Source: Rostrohypoxylon terebratum
Lineage: Eukaryota; Ascomycota; Sordariomycetes; Xylariales; Hypoxylaceae
Reading direction: 5' to 3'
Assembly (NCBI GenBank): GCA_022497145.1
Contig: MU385862.1
Span: 434,001-498,000 of the forward strand
Length of the DNA stretch: 64,000 nucleotides
The translations under genes were made by a program, and so were the position numbers. Shown here piece by piece: positions 1 through 10,832 of the stretch. Numbering within the stretch: the first letter of the stretch is position 1; each line of letters starts with the position of its first letter. The notes beneath the pieces were generated by a model that saw only the letters and a list, made by a program, of their open reading frames with translations, had not been told where the DNA came from and searched no databases.

Positions 1-322
1 CCCTGTTACCTCCATGCGCCTCATCGTTGGCAGCTGAGAAAGAACCTGGAGGCATGGAGGCGATTTTTCCTTTCTTGGACTTGGAAACGCGTATGGAATC
101 TCGACGGCCTGGGGAGAAACTGTAAGTACGAGGCCGTCGTTGCAATTTATTTGGACCATCTCGCTTTGGCCTAGAAAGGTCGGGGGTATTGGCAGGCTCC
201 GTTTGACTTCGCGACGGGGGTTGATATTGACGACCACGACCTGAGGGATCGGCATCGGAATCGTTAGCGGGCGTCCTGGACCGCTTGCGCGAGCCCTTGC
301 GGCGAAAGGGCCACAAGGCCAT
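1..322 (-). CDS. Unrecognised fungal protein, N-terminal part only (cut by window edge)
   Basis: The minus strand from an ATG at 322-320 is open without a stop to the window edge, giving 107 codons. The protein begins MALWPFRRKGSRKRSR and is rich in Arg, Lys, Ser and Pro, with the segment NKLQRRPRTYSFSPGRRDSI at about residues 63-82. This basic, disordered N-terminus looks like a conserved fungal-specific family, but I cannot name it or give it a function. No splice site is needed within the visible part. The remaining coding sequence lies to the left of the window. The 260 bases upstream of the ATG (about 323-600) are AT-rich and would hold its promoter. Confidence that it is coding comes from the long open frame starting at an ATG and the coherent composition. 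Confidence 0.6.
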   Translation of the reverse strand, partial: MALWPFRRKGSRKRSRTPANDSDADPSGRGRQYQPPSRSQTEPANTPDLSRPKRDGPNKLQRRPRTYSFSPGRRDSIRVSKSKKGKIASMPPGSFSAANDEAHGGNR

Positions 323-900
323 ATTTCCGGAGACCGAAGTTGGGGCTCTGGTCTTGGAAATATTGGCGAGGCTATATGGTGGTGCGCGATTGCGGGTTCT
401 TATCGACGATGCTGGGTGACAATCGCTGCAGAATGATTATCGCCATGGGCGCGGATTAACTCGAGCTATGCATATAATCAATTAATCAAAGATCGGGCTA
501 TCGGGCTGTGTGTGCTCAAATTCGATTCGGATCGTCGAAATTGTCGAAATGTATCGCAGATCAATCTGTATTATCGTATCCCGAATTACTGGAATTTCGA
601 ATGATCGTCGCACCGCAGCAATCGGTTGAGTCGGCTTAGGTGTGGGTTGTGGCCGTTGGCGTTGGCGTTGGCGTTAAAGGGAAAAAAAAGAACACTGAAT
701 ATGTCGATGCGTCTTTCTCTATACTTGAGTCGAACACCAATTAGCTACATATGAGTAAAAGAGGAAAATGATTGTTGACAGCGATGGGTCAACGCAAATA
801 TGTTGCAATGCGTCTCCAGCGCAAGTATGTAGATGAAAATCTCTTTTTCGTGTTGGAATGTTGCGAGTTTTAGATTTTGGGAAGTTCTGGGTTTAGTGGT

Positions 901-972
901 TGTGGTAATTGTGGTAATTGTGGTAATTGTGGTAATTGTGGTAATTGTGGTAATTGTGGTAATTGTGGTATT
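901..972. repeat. 9-bp minisatellite, unit tgtggtaat
   Basis: Seven perfect head-to-tail copies of tgtggtaat run from 901 to 963, followed by one degenerate copy. Because the unit is a multiple of three it leaves open frames on both strands (Val/Ile-rich on plus, Thr/Ile-rich on minus), but these are not believable proteins. Confidence 0.9.
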
Positions 973-3900
973 AGTTGTGGTTCGAAGGTGGTTCAATCTC
1001 CAGCAGGTGGGCAAGTGGGCAAGTAGTGGGTGGGTAATGTGGTGCAGCAGGTGTGTGTAGTGTGTGTAGTGGGAATAGTGGGAGTTATTAGTGGGAAGCA
1101 AACTGGAACGGTTAGGAAGGGGGGGGGGGGGGCGAGAACTGTGGCGGTCGGCAGTGGGGGATTCAGGGCAAGGAACACCGAACATCGAACACTCACAAAT
1201 GATCTGGCCGAAGCTGGTACGGGAAAAGGAAAGCTTGGGGGAGAAAAAGGTTCAGAAAAAGATAGAAACGGGGGAGGGACAGAGAAGGGAGGCGCCGTTG
1301 GCAACTACCCTAGATAACTGCTATTTTCAGCCAGTGCCCAGGCAGCCCATGTGCGAGAAGGTACGAAAGTGACAGGGCTGGGCTGGCAGGGCCGCAGGGA
1401 AAGGGAAAGGACGATTAAATGGGCTCTTTGCGAAATGAAGTCACACCCAGGGGGGGGTGGTTTACCTTGGCACTTGGGCTGATGTTCAACGGGTTGACGG
1501 GTACTGTGGACAATCACTTTTTTAATGGGTCTTTAATTGATGTAGACTTTTTAACCATGCTACGTAGCGTCGCTGTACACCATACTTCGTAATACCCTAG
1601 TCGCAAGCTATTCTGTCGCACCCCGGCAAGTCTCACGATACTTCCTTTTCATACCTGTAAGATGTATCTATGCCTGGTCGTCTACCTGTACCTACATGAT
1701 GCATGTAACATCCGAATCGCTACCAACCCGCCCCAAGCCCAAGATTGATCCTATCAGGTACTGTGCCTTTGAAAAAAGGAGCGGATCGATTGAGAGAAGA
1801 GATAATAATTCGGGTACACTAGATTTGGTGAACTGTGAACTGTCAACTGTCAACTTGAATTGAACTGCTCGGGCCACGAGGCTCCAATTAGTGGCAGATG
1901 TCGAATAGGTTTAAAATTTAAGATGGGGAATAATTCCGAAACTAACCCCTCAATCGATTTTCACTATTGAATGTTTTACTATGTAATGTTTATCTTATAT
2001 GGAGGTCATCTTGAACATCTCGGAACATGCATCTCGAATGTTTATCTGAGATAAAATGAAGTCTAAAAAAGTTGAAGCTGTCGTGACTCGTGAGTTGTGA
2101 ATGACACTTACAAGTGTCAAGTAGATACAAGTAATAGGTACATACCCAGAATCCCAGATACCTAAGAATGTAAGGCATTATTCAAGTTCAAGGACTAATC
2201 CAATTCATTCTTAGTACGGATCGTAACCAATGAAACAAGTCGTAAGCAGCTTCGTACTATGTAAGGATTGCCTATTACATGCCCATTACATGCCTACGTC
2301 TTCCTTCGACCTCCTTTAGCAGCCCCTTTTCAGCATAGACTATACCTACGCTGACACTATAGGTATATACTATGCCTATCCAGTCTTTCGATGTTGATAC
2401 TAAAACCCCTAAACCCTACTAACTCTTTTACTACATAGTAGTATCAATATAGCTATTTTTGTTATTATTCTTGTTGGTATGCTTTGAGTTCGAACGAGAA
2501 TACTATTGGCATAGTGTGACATAGCGTAGTATAGCGGCACTTGACAACAAAAGCCGGCCCTTCGTTACCTACGATTGCTTAGCTCCAGTCTGGTGATGTC
2601 AGGAACCAGGAAGAGCGGCAAGGTACCCATACCACATAACACTGCTGCATAACCTCGATCGTGAAAAAGAAAAGATGCCAGTTGACTTTTCCAGGCATCA
2701 GGTAATAAGCTACTTAGCCAGATCGCGGGCTGTCCGAAACATACCTAGGTCCTAGATACATAAAAGTGTAATTTTTCTTCAATCTCTATTATGAGACCCT
2801 TTTTTCAATAATATGCCGCTTATCGTGAAAGAGGGTCAAGACTCGAGACTGAAGAGGGGCGAGAGCACTAATAGTAGCAGTACATACGATAGTAGTACAC
2901 TAAAATCTCCCCAATGCTCCATTGCCAAATGCCAAAATGCCAAAATGCCCAAGCACAGCGGGAACCCCCAGACAAGCGGCACTAGCAGATCGTGTATGTA
3001 TGTGGCGGCACGGTTTGCCGTTTGACCCATGCCGCCATGCCACTATGCCACTATGCCAACTTATGATGGCGGGTAACATCTGTGTATACCTCCGTTATGG
3101 GGGAGATGGGAAGACTTCGATAGGTCGCCATGTATTGTACATCCATCCATTTAAATTTTACGTACATACATAAATACATACATAGACGACCCTTTTATTG
3201 ATCGCTTAATCAAGAAATTCTTGGATCGTCGTGAGATAAAGTGTGCTTTGCAGCAACGTTCCCTGTTGATTTCATCAAAGTCACGTCAAATTGGTTCCAT
3301 CAAAACCCATCAAAACACATTGTGCCCACCAAATTGTCGAACGTCCAGGTGCTGAAGAACGCCCAGTAGCAATTACACGGCGATAGGGGCAATCTGGGTC
3401 ACGCCGTAACAACATGTGCCAAGCCAATGGATTCTGTACCTGTAACGCCGCTCCCGAATAAACGCTAAACGCCCACTACCTATACCAGACATCGTCCACT
3501 GGCGTACAGCGCCCCGGGCGAAAGCGGGCTGCTCCGCTAAAAGAGAGGGAAAATGTGTTACCGACGTAGAAATCTTAAAGGAAGAGAGTCTCGTATTCAA
3601 CACCTTTGCCAAGGGTTCTCGGTCACGAGGTAACAAGAAGCACATGTGTAGGTAACTAGCCTCTAGGACCTAGGACCTAGGTAGTAAATTTTTCTAGTTT
3701 CTTTTTGGTGCTCGTACTGCACAGAATTACTGCTGTAAACATCCTGCCACTTCTCAGAAAAGTCATGAGCCTATATCATCATAGAGGTAATATACGTGGG
3801 TGGTAAGAAGTGTGATGTGAGAGTTTGTCCATGACGATCATATAGGGTAAAGCTTCGGGTATGTAAGTTCAGAAAGGGAAGTGATAGACATCCTGTCCTT

Positions 3901-4537
3901 TGCAGGCCTTTGCAGGACCCTCTCTAGGACGGCCGTAGGGCGGTCAATCTTTCCTCTCTCGTCACCCTCGAAAAGGTGCCGAAATTTCCTGGGTCAAGTT
4001 GTCTTATGTCTTATTCCCCGTCAGCGAGTAAGCAAAAAGGTTGCCAATGCAGCTCGATATTAGCGATAGTATGTCCGGCTCTCATTGGGAATCTGGATCT
4101 ATGCCTCTCGCATGATGCGGGGGTTGTGTGTGGTAACTCAAACATGCTAACTACGCATCTACAGACCTCTAGAGACTGACACGTAGAAAGTTGTGTGCTT
4201 GACACACGCATCTCCCCTGCGCCCGCATGCGAGAGAACGGTTCCTGAGAAGCCTAATGGACGATCGAGCCCGGACTTGCATCAAGATAAGGCCAAGTCTG
4301 AATCTTTACCTAGTATCATGTCCTTCTAGCTAGGGGACTAGAGGATCAAGCCTAAGAATGGTCGGTTTACTTTTTTGATCTCACTTCGAATGGGAAATAT
4401 TCTGGTGATTGGATGTTTCGCTCTGATCAGAATTTGGCGTGGCTTCTCGCTATAGCTTAGCCTGTTACATATCTGCATTGGTGTTGAAAAAGAGCTGGAC
4501 GAGGCTACCTGCTTGCTAGGCAGTGGAAGACATCCCT

Positions 4538-4712
4538 ATCGTATCTGACGAACCGGCACAAGACAGCAGGTACATATACCCATAAGAAAACTAAGGGATG
4601 TATCAAATCATATTCTGACAAAGGCCTGCCAAGTCTTTTTGAGCCAATCAAAAACCGTTTCAACTGGACCTTCTATGTAACTGCTGTCTTGTGCCGGTTC
4701 GTCAGATACGAT
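4538..4712. mobile_element. Inverted-repeat (MITE-like or foldback) element, 175 bp
   Basis: Two perfect 32-bp inverted repeats face each other at 4538-4569 and 4681-4712. The left arm starts ATCGTATCTGACGAACCGG and the right arm is its exact reverse complement. The 111-bp centre is AT-rich and has no coding capacity. I could not find a clear target-site duplication, so the true ends may differ slightly. Perfect arms of this length indicate a recent non-autonomous element or a foldback structure; no related transposase is present in the window. Confidence 0.7.
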
Positions 4713-5584
4713 TCTAAACGATTGGATATGACTACTCTATAACGGTCATCGCAATTTATAACATAAAACTTCGGCCATAAGAACCCAAACTACCAATTGA
4801 GAGATTTTAGATCGAGGGAACATGATTGGGTACACAGTTCCGTCATGGAGTCAACATTAGCCTCAGCAAAGCACTTACGTACCTGCGTACCAAACCGTTG
4901 TGCAACATTGAATCCTGTCTGTGGCTGGATTCAGGACCTATATTTATGGAGCTGAAGTTCACGATAAACGTGAGCAGGGTTGAAGCATGAACAAATCCAA
5001 ACGGCTCTCCAATGTCGCAGCTCTCTAGACCGGATCTCCTGAACATAAATTTCATATCCATGGATATGGAATCCCAACCAAGCTGATGCACCGGCCATAT
5101 CCGTGACTTAGATCAGCCACGCGCGGTTTCTAGCCCGCCACTTATCCACATCCCTTTCATCATCTTGCATTCATTCACCTTATTCAAATTCACGGTATTA
5201 TACCTACTAGGTACGTAAGTCATGTCATCATGAGGATTTGGGGGTATAAAATGTCTTGTATTAAGCAATATGCTAAAGATATCCAGCTTGAAGGGACGGT
5301 CGTCCGGAAAGCCGCATTAGCCCATTGTCATTGCTGTAGTGTAATAATTGTCTTGTCCCAAAAAACTGAGCTGCCAAGGTAGTTTGAAGAGTATGGCACT
5401 CTTGGGATGTTTCCGTTATAACGCCATCCAGATATTCCTGTGCCCACCAACTGAGCACCACACTCAAGGCCGTGGTTTGTGGTTAACTACATAGTAATAG
5501 GTAGTCTGAGACTCTGAGTGGCTTACGCTCCCCAGCAAGAGAGATAGGTATTAGCTCCCGCCAAAAGCCCCACACCAGGTTCGT

Positions 5585-6073
5585 TCACAAGCAAAAGAAT
5601 GTTCCGGTCATGACCAGGAAAAGGGCGATCTGGACGATGGGCATGGCGACGGCGTCGACGGCAATACCGGGAGCGTCCGCGATCGGCAGGCCTAGCACGG
5701 TGCCCTGGGTAAGGTTCGCAGCAGCCCCTTCGATAGCAATCTGCGAGAGGTTTCCGCACTGTTGGTTGAGCTGAACATCCATCATCATTCCCATCAGTTT
5801 CGGCGATTCGACGTCTAAGATGGCACGGGCGTCGAAGGTTCCCAGATTGGAAGAGCGCAAGAAAGCTGCACGATACGTCGAGTTCAAGCCGACGGTAGAA
5901 AGGTTGGCTACCCTCGCGTAGTTTTGGCAGATGGGCAAGCTAGCAGCGTTGGCGCTTGGGCTTTGTCGGGGCACCAGAGCATCGAGGACCTCGGCCTGGG
6001 CCACTGCGATGTTGCAGATGGACAACAGGAGCACGAGGAATTTGAAGGATGATCGGAACATGGTGGAAGACAT
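5585..6073 (-). CDS. Small secreted protein, possibly GPI-anchored
   Basis: A single-exon frame of 162 codons starts at ATG 6073 (a second ATG four codons later, at 6061, is equally good). The N-terminus MFRSSFKFLVLLLSICNIAVAQA is a textbook signal peptide with cleavage likely after AQA. The mature part has only a few Cys (in LPICQNY and NQQCGNL), several N-glycosylation sequons, and a hydrophobic C-terminus (MPIVQIALFLVMTGTFFCL) that ends the protein, as expected for a GPI-attachment signal. A further upstream in-frame ATG at 6139 would add 22 residues and bury the signal peptide, so it was not chosen. The family was not recognised. It stands alone between two gene-poor stretches, which fits a fast-evolving cell-surface protein, but that is inference. 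Confidence 0.6.
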   Translation of the reverse strand: MSSTMFRSSFKFLVLLLSICNIAVAQAEVLDALVPRQSPSANAASLPICQNYARVANLSTVGLNSTYRAAFLRSSNLGTFDARAILDVESPKLMGMMMDVQLNQQCGNLSQIAIEGAAANLTQGTVLGLPIADAPGIAVDAVAMPIVQIALFLVMTGTFFCL

Positions 6074-7880
6074 CTTGTTGTGGATTGATTCAAGCAAGAG
6101 GCAAGTTATTACTAGTCGTCGGATGCTGTGGCCTGCCACGGAGCAATATTATGGTATAGAAATAAGAACGAACGAAGTGATGTTGGAGAAGCGAAGGGCA
6201 ATTGGCAGAGAGATCAACTCACGAGAAGAGAATGCCTAGAAAATGAGAATGGAAGCCACATGAGAGAAAGGATCTGAAATAATCCTCTCTGGCGGAGACA
6301 GAGTCGCAGGCGCGTAGGGGCCTGCCAGGTTTCGGTCCAGGGTGTTCCGACGTCTCAGATCCTTGGGCGGTCGTAAGATCCAGTCATCGTCAGATTCACT
6401 ATCATAGCCACATAAAAGAGCGGCCAATGCCAGCCACAATACAACGCTAACTTATATACATAGTAGTACACATACCTTGGCACCATCGTGAAGCTTAAAT
6501 TCATCGATGAAACATTCATGCCACCGTCTGAGATTATTTATGTAGGCAAAGACATGACTCTATTCTTTCCAGAGACGATGCCTTTCTATCATACAGTTGC
6601 TAGAAAATAATACGACCGGTCTTTGAGCGCACAGACTCGCAGACTCGCCTAGCTTGACGATAGATAGTGCAACTAATTAGTATATACCCCACAAACGGAT
6701 ATAGTAGCGTTGTCGTAAAACCCATTGTGATAACATACATAGTATTACTTGCATGAGAGCTAAGTATGTGATATCCCAAACTATTAAATTATTCCGGAAG
6801 CTTTCTGTCCTAGGAAAGTGACGCTTATCGGATCCTAAAAAGTTATAAACCACCAACAAGAGCGAAGACGAAGATAATCCGTGCCTTCGCAATTGTTAAG
6901 TTTTATAATCTTGAAACGCGTCGAAGCCCGTATCAGCCGAGCCGTGTTTGTAGTAATAACCAGGTATATGGTAATATTGATAAGTGTAAAGTGTGTTCTT
7001 TCCATGAATTCAGAGTTTTTGGACGTCTGCAAGATCCAAGCGAAGCCACAGCACTCAATAGTTACTCGTTGTGTAAGAACTGATACTTATGCTCAGCTGT
7101 AAGAACAGAAACAGAAAGGAATACTCGCCTAGAAACATCTAATACATCTAGTACGTCTGATATAACTTCACATGGTATGATGAAGGCTCCTCATTGTCCA
7201 TACTACATAGTAGTATCGATGCCTTCCCCCTTTTCATACGTCCATTTATCATTACTATGTAATACTTCAGAAATCTTACACCAGGTACATAGACATAGAT
7301 ACCGTATGCGAAGACCTCATACATCATACATCGTACTGTACAATCAACTTTATTTCGATATGTAAAACTTCGAGTCGTTCTCGAACCAATCCATAATAAT
7401 AGAGAATTAACTGAATTGTACAGTTCTTTTGAATGGTTTTACCCCTGATGAATAGGTCCTAAGTTAGGTACGGAAGGTTCAAAGCTTCATAGCGCCTTTT
7501 TAGTGCAAAATCAACGACCCAATCAGCCAATCAACATCGCTGACATAATAAAAAGCCCGATACGAAGTTAATCGACAATCGATTTGTTTACTCACCCCCA
7601 CCTAGCAACCATACTTACAAGTTACCACAACACATGCATCCTCCATTTCTAAACCTCTAACCTAAACCTTTTTCGATCGACTTATTCAACACAATAATCC
7701 AACAGGTTTACAATCTGAATTGAATCTGGAACCGATTATCACGATACTTATCTTATCTCAACACTAGAGCAACAATAATCCAGAGAGAAAGAGAAAGAGA
7801 AAGAGAAAGAGAATAGAATACAGCCAACAAACTACACAAAAGTTTCCAAGAGACGGTCGCAAACGCTCAACACCGCGACC
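6074..7880. other. Intergenic, divergent promoter region of secreted protein and NUF2
   Basis: AT-rich DNA with no supported gene. The last part before 7880 is the NUF2 leader and includes a purine repeat of GAAA/GAGAAA units at 7782-7813. Several copies of a short actacatagta-like motif occur, for example at 7201-7216. Confidence 0.55.
7782..7813. repeat. Purine microsatellite (agagaa/gaaaga) in the NUF2 leader
   Basis: A run made only of A and G with a GAGAAA-type repeat lies 70-100 bases before the NUF2 start codon, probably in the 5' untranslated leader. Confidence 0.8.
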
Positions 7881-9362
7881 ATGGCGTACAATTCGCGAAT
7901 GTCGATAATCCCGCCTTCGCAAACCCAATCGCGCTCTCGCAAGAAGGAGGAAGAGGCCGACTCATTCATGCGGCTACCAGAATTAGAGATCGTCGGATGT
8001 ATAACAGACATCGGAGTCCCATTTACCGTCGCAGACTTGCAGAAACCGAATCCTCTCCAAGTACAGATGATATTCGAATGGTTTGCCGAATTGCTCATGA
8101 ATGCGACACGTGAGACCGTCGAGCCGGCGATGCGCGCTGCCGCTGAAGATGTCTGTGGCGAGTTCACCGATATCGTGCCACCGGACACGCGCAACCTCTT
8201 AGGCTTTTACGTGTCCTTGCGCAGGCTACTTATCGAGTGCGGCATCACCGATTTCAGCTTCTCCGACTTATATAAACCTACTCACCCGCGCCTCGTCAAG
8301 ATCTTCAGCTACTTGATCAATTTCGTTCGATTCCGTGAGAGCCAGACCAATGTCATCGATAAGCATTTCAACAAGGCCGAACAGACCAAAGCACGAATCG
8401 AGGCGCTGTACAACAGCAACCAGGAAATGGAGGCTAGGCTAGACGAGATGCGACATAACCGAAGAGTAATGGAAGCTCAACATCGCGAGAAGATGGAACG
8501 AAACGAGGAGTTAAAGAAGAACTTGCTCGAACTACGACGAACCCAGGAGAAGGTTGCAGAGCGGCTCAATGAGGCCAAGCAGAAGAAGACCGAGCTGGCT
8601 CAACAACTAGAGCAAAAAACGTCGGAGAAGATATTGCTCAAACAGGAATCCAACAAACTGCGACCTTACACCCTACAAAGTCCTCAGGCGCTCCAGACAA
8701 GCTTGACGAATCTCAGCAACACTCTCAATGAAGACAAGTTGCACATAGATGCTCTAGACCGACGAGCAAGAGCATTGCAAACTTCGACCGATTCCTTTGG
8801 AGTCGTGGCGACAGATGTGGCGTCATGTATCAAACTCCTCGACGATATTGCGACCGAGTTGACCAAGGAGGAAGAGGAAAATTCTCGAAATGCGAAACAG
8901 CGAGATGCCCTTTCCGAACGCGGCAACAGTGTCAAGGAGGTAGAAAGAACAGAGGCATTGCTACAGAGGCAGTTGAGCAAGTGGAATGAACGAACAGAGA
9001 AGCTCCGCGATCAAAGTCGAAAGAAGGCTGAGGAAGCCACTAAGAAGATGAACGAGCTCCGGGCATTACACAAGCAGCTGACAGAGGAAAGGACGGCCAA
9101 GGGCGACGAGATCGAGAAAAGAAAGGTTCGGATCGATCAAACCGTGAGAAAGGTAAGTTTTCCTCATTTCATAATCCACCGATATCAACCACATGCCACA
9201 TGCCACATGCTTTCATTGTTTCCAATCGATCGCTAACAACCACTATAGATGCAGGACCTCAAGCAGAACATTGAAAACGAAGTACACGCAGCATACGATG
9301 AATATCTGAAGATGGAGTCGCACATCAAGCTGTACATTACGGAGATGGAACAGGCTTTTTGA
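7881..9362 (+). CDS. NUF2: Kinetochore protein NUF2 (NDC80 complex)
   Basis: Two exons, 7881-9152 and 9249-9362, joined by a 96-nt intron (GTAAGT...TATAG), give 461 residues, the usual size for fungal Nuf2. The start ATG sits in a good context (gaccATGG). Residues about 30-160 form the calponin-homology-like head (MRLPELEIVGCITDIGVPFT, then a segment ending in YLINFVRFRE), and residues about 165-460 are a long heptad-rich coiled coil. In the NDC80 complex Nuf2 pairs with Ndc80 to bind spindle microtubules at the outer kinetochore. The unspliced frame would run on past 9152 into intron sequence and stop at 9236; the spliced end keeps the coiled coil going (KMQDLKQNIENEVHAAYDEY), which supports the intron. 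The gene is convergent with its neighbour at 9596. Confidence 0.95.
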
Positions 9363-9595
9363 TTGTTGCCCCTTCCAATCCATTTAGTGCATTAGGTGGT
9401 ACCGAGTAGGTACCTATGTCTGACCTATGTGACGAGACCATGATGGAAATACCACGGCAGGCGTTCAGGGGTCGGGAGCCGGGAGCCGGTCAAGGCTTCA
9501 CCAATCGGTATATAGGCATGGAATGATTTATCATTATACCTAATTGACGTTTCGATTATTCAAAAAAAATCATAAATGTTCATCATAATCGCCTG

Positions 9596-10387
9596 TCATC
9601 CCTTATCATCGAAGTGTTCCCCCTCATGTTTTGAGCTCGCATCCCACTCTCCACGCTGAAAACAAAACCATCTCTTCAAAACCCTTCCTATCTCCACCGT
9701 CCGGCCGGTCCAACCACCTTCTTCGGAGTCGGGACCTACCCTCCGGCCACCGCCGCTCAGAAATGGGACGGTCTCTTTAAGCATGTCCTCAAATGGCTGT
9801 ATAGCATTATGCTTCCGAGGCTCGGTAATAACGGTGTGCCATTTTAATCGGTGACCTAACTCTACCAATGTCGAAGCGGAATTACCAATCCCCTGAGCGC
9901 TCCATTCGCTGGTGTCACGATGCATCTCCAAAAATCCATAAAGAATGATGTGTGGCGGGTATCTCGCCGAAGTGCTAAAACCAGCTGGGGGACCCGGGAT
10001 TTTGGATTCATCCGGCGAGAAGACGGATAAGTAGGCGCGGAGGTGCGTGACGGTAGGGAGGTATACCACGCGGATGTGCCGCGACGTGGCGACCTGGTAG
10101 AGAGGAGAGGATAGGAGCCTCTGCTTCTGTCTAGCCTGCTCCTGATCAATCCTGTCTGCGTCTGATACAACGTCAGGTGGCGGCGACGTTTCTGCCCCTT
10201 GCTCGGCAGGAATATCCTCCTCCGTACCTGCTACTCCTCGATACACATCATCGGCAAGGGCTGCAAGGAATTCTTGCCGTGGAGAACATATGATAAGAGT
10301 AGTCGGATAGACATGATGATTTAGTATATAAGTGAGAAGCTCGGAGGGCAACGCTGGTGATAGGAAGTGGAAAGGTGCCGAAGACAT
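9596..10387 (-). CDS. Conserved fungal protein, possibly a Rad51-paralogue-like (RecA-fold) protein lacking a Walker A motif
   Basis: A single exon of 263 codons from ATG 10387. The layout resembles a RecA-type fold: an early beta strand (TTLIICSPRQEF, residues about 30-41) where a Walker A loop would be expected but GxxxxGKT is missing, a segment giving VVYLPTVTHLRAYL, and a hydrophobic strand at PHIILYGFLEMH (about residues 145-156) like a Walker B strand, followed by EWSAQGIGNSASTLVE. The end, VEIGRVLKRWFCFQRGEW, resembles the closing strand of Rad51 paralogues such as the SWSAP1/Psy3 type. This assignment is inference from pattern only; a structural prediction would be decisive. Neighbours are NUF2 (convergent, 233 bp apart) and APL6 (divergent, 445 bp). 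Confidence 0.8.
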   Translation of the reverse strand: MSSAPFHFLSPALPSELLTYILNHHVYPTTLIICSPRQEFLAALADDVYRGVAGTEEDIPAEQGAETSPPPDVVSDADRIDQEQARQKQRLLSSPLYQVATSRHIRVVYLPTVTHLRAYLSVFSPDESKIPGPPAGFSTSARYPPHIILYGFLEMHRDTSEWSAQGIGNSASTLVELGHRLKWHTVITEPRKHNAIQPFEDMLKETVPFLSGGGRRVGPDSEEGGWTGRTVEIGRVLKRWFCFQRGEWDASSKHEGEHFDDKG

Positions 10388-10832
10388 GGATATGGATATG
10401 GATATGGTGACTTCATAGTGGCCATCCTATAATTTTATGTAATGTACCAAGTTAAAATCCGAGAAACTGCTGTTTCTTCATGCCTTGTTCGACGTAATAA
10501 TAGCGGAATTACAACCATGTATAACTAAAGCACAATGTATCCCAAAATCTAAAGTTGCTATAAAGTTGCCGCTACGCATGTAAGTTTAGACTTGTCATTC
10601 TTGATAGAGCTGATCGGGAACTAGGGAGGATGCTGCGATGCTGCCGATGGTGAATCTAGGCCTAGGGCTCCACTAAAATGTGCACCTAGAAAGCCCCACC
10701 AAAAGCTCAACAGCCATAGATCCAACTTGGAACTCTCTTCCTACCGACGTCACACTCCTAAGAACACCCATAACACGATCGACGCAGCAGCTCATAGCTC
10801 ACGAGCTGCATGCGCGCTCTTATACTCACATC
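10388..10832. promoter_or_regulatory. Divergent promoter region between the 9596 gene and APL6
   Basis: 445 bp separates two divergent start codons, so both promoters must lie here. It begins with a short tggata repeat just upstream of the minus-strand start. No specific binding site was recognised. Confidence 0.5.

Larger units (their letters stand above)
323..5584. other. Gene-poor 5.3-kb stretch
   Basis: No convincing coding sequence was seen on either strand; the open frames present are under about 150 codons, low in complexity or unrelated to known families. It contains the promoter side of the left-edge gene, a short gttggc direct repeat near 656-677, the minisatellite at 901-972, a run of 14 G at 1119-1132, a tgccaaaa-type repeat near 2925-2950, short cctaggacctagg palindromes near 3662-3680 and the inverted-repeat element at 4538-4712. 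Confidence 0.6.

Noticed and set aside
2405..2422. Telomere-like cccctaaaccctac
   Set aside because: Only about two imperfect CCCTAAA units, far too short for an interstitial telomere array.
2470..2505. B-box-like gagttcgaacgag
   Set aside because: No matching A-box or cloverleaf arms were found around it, so no tRNA gene was called.
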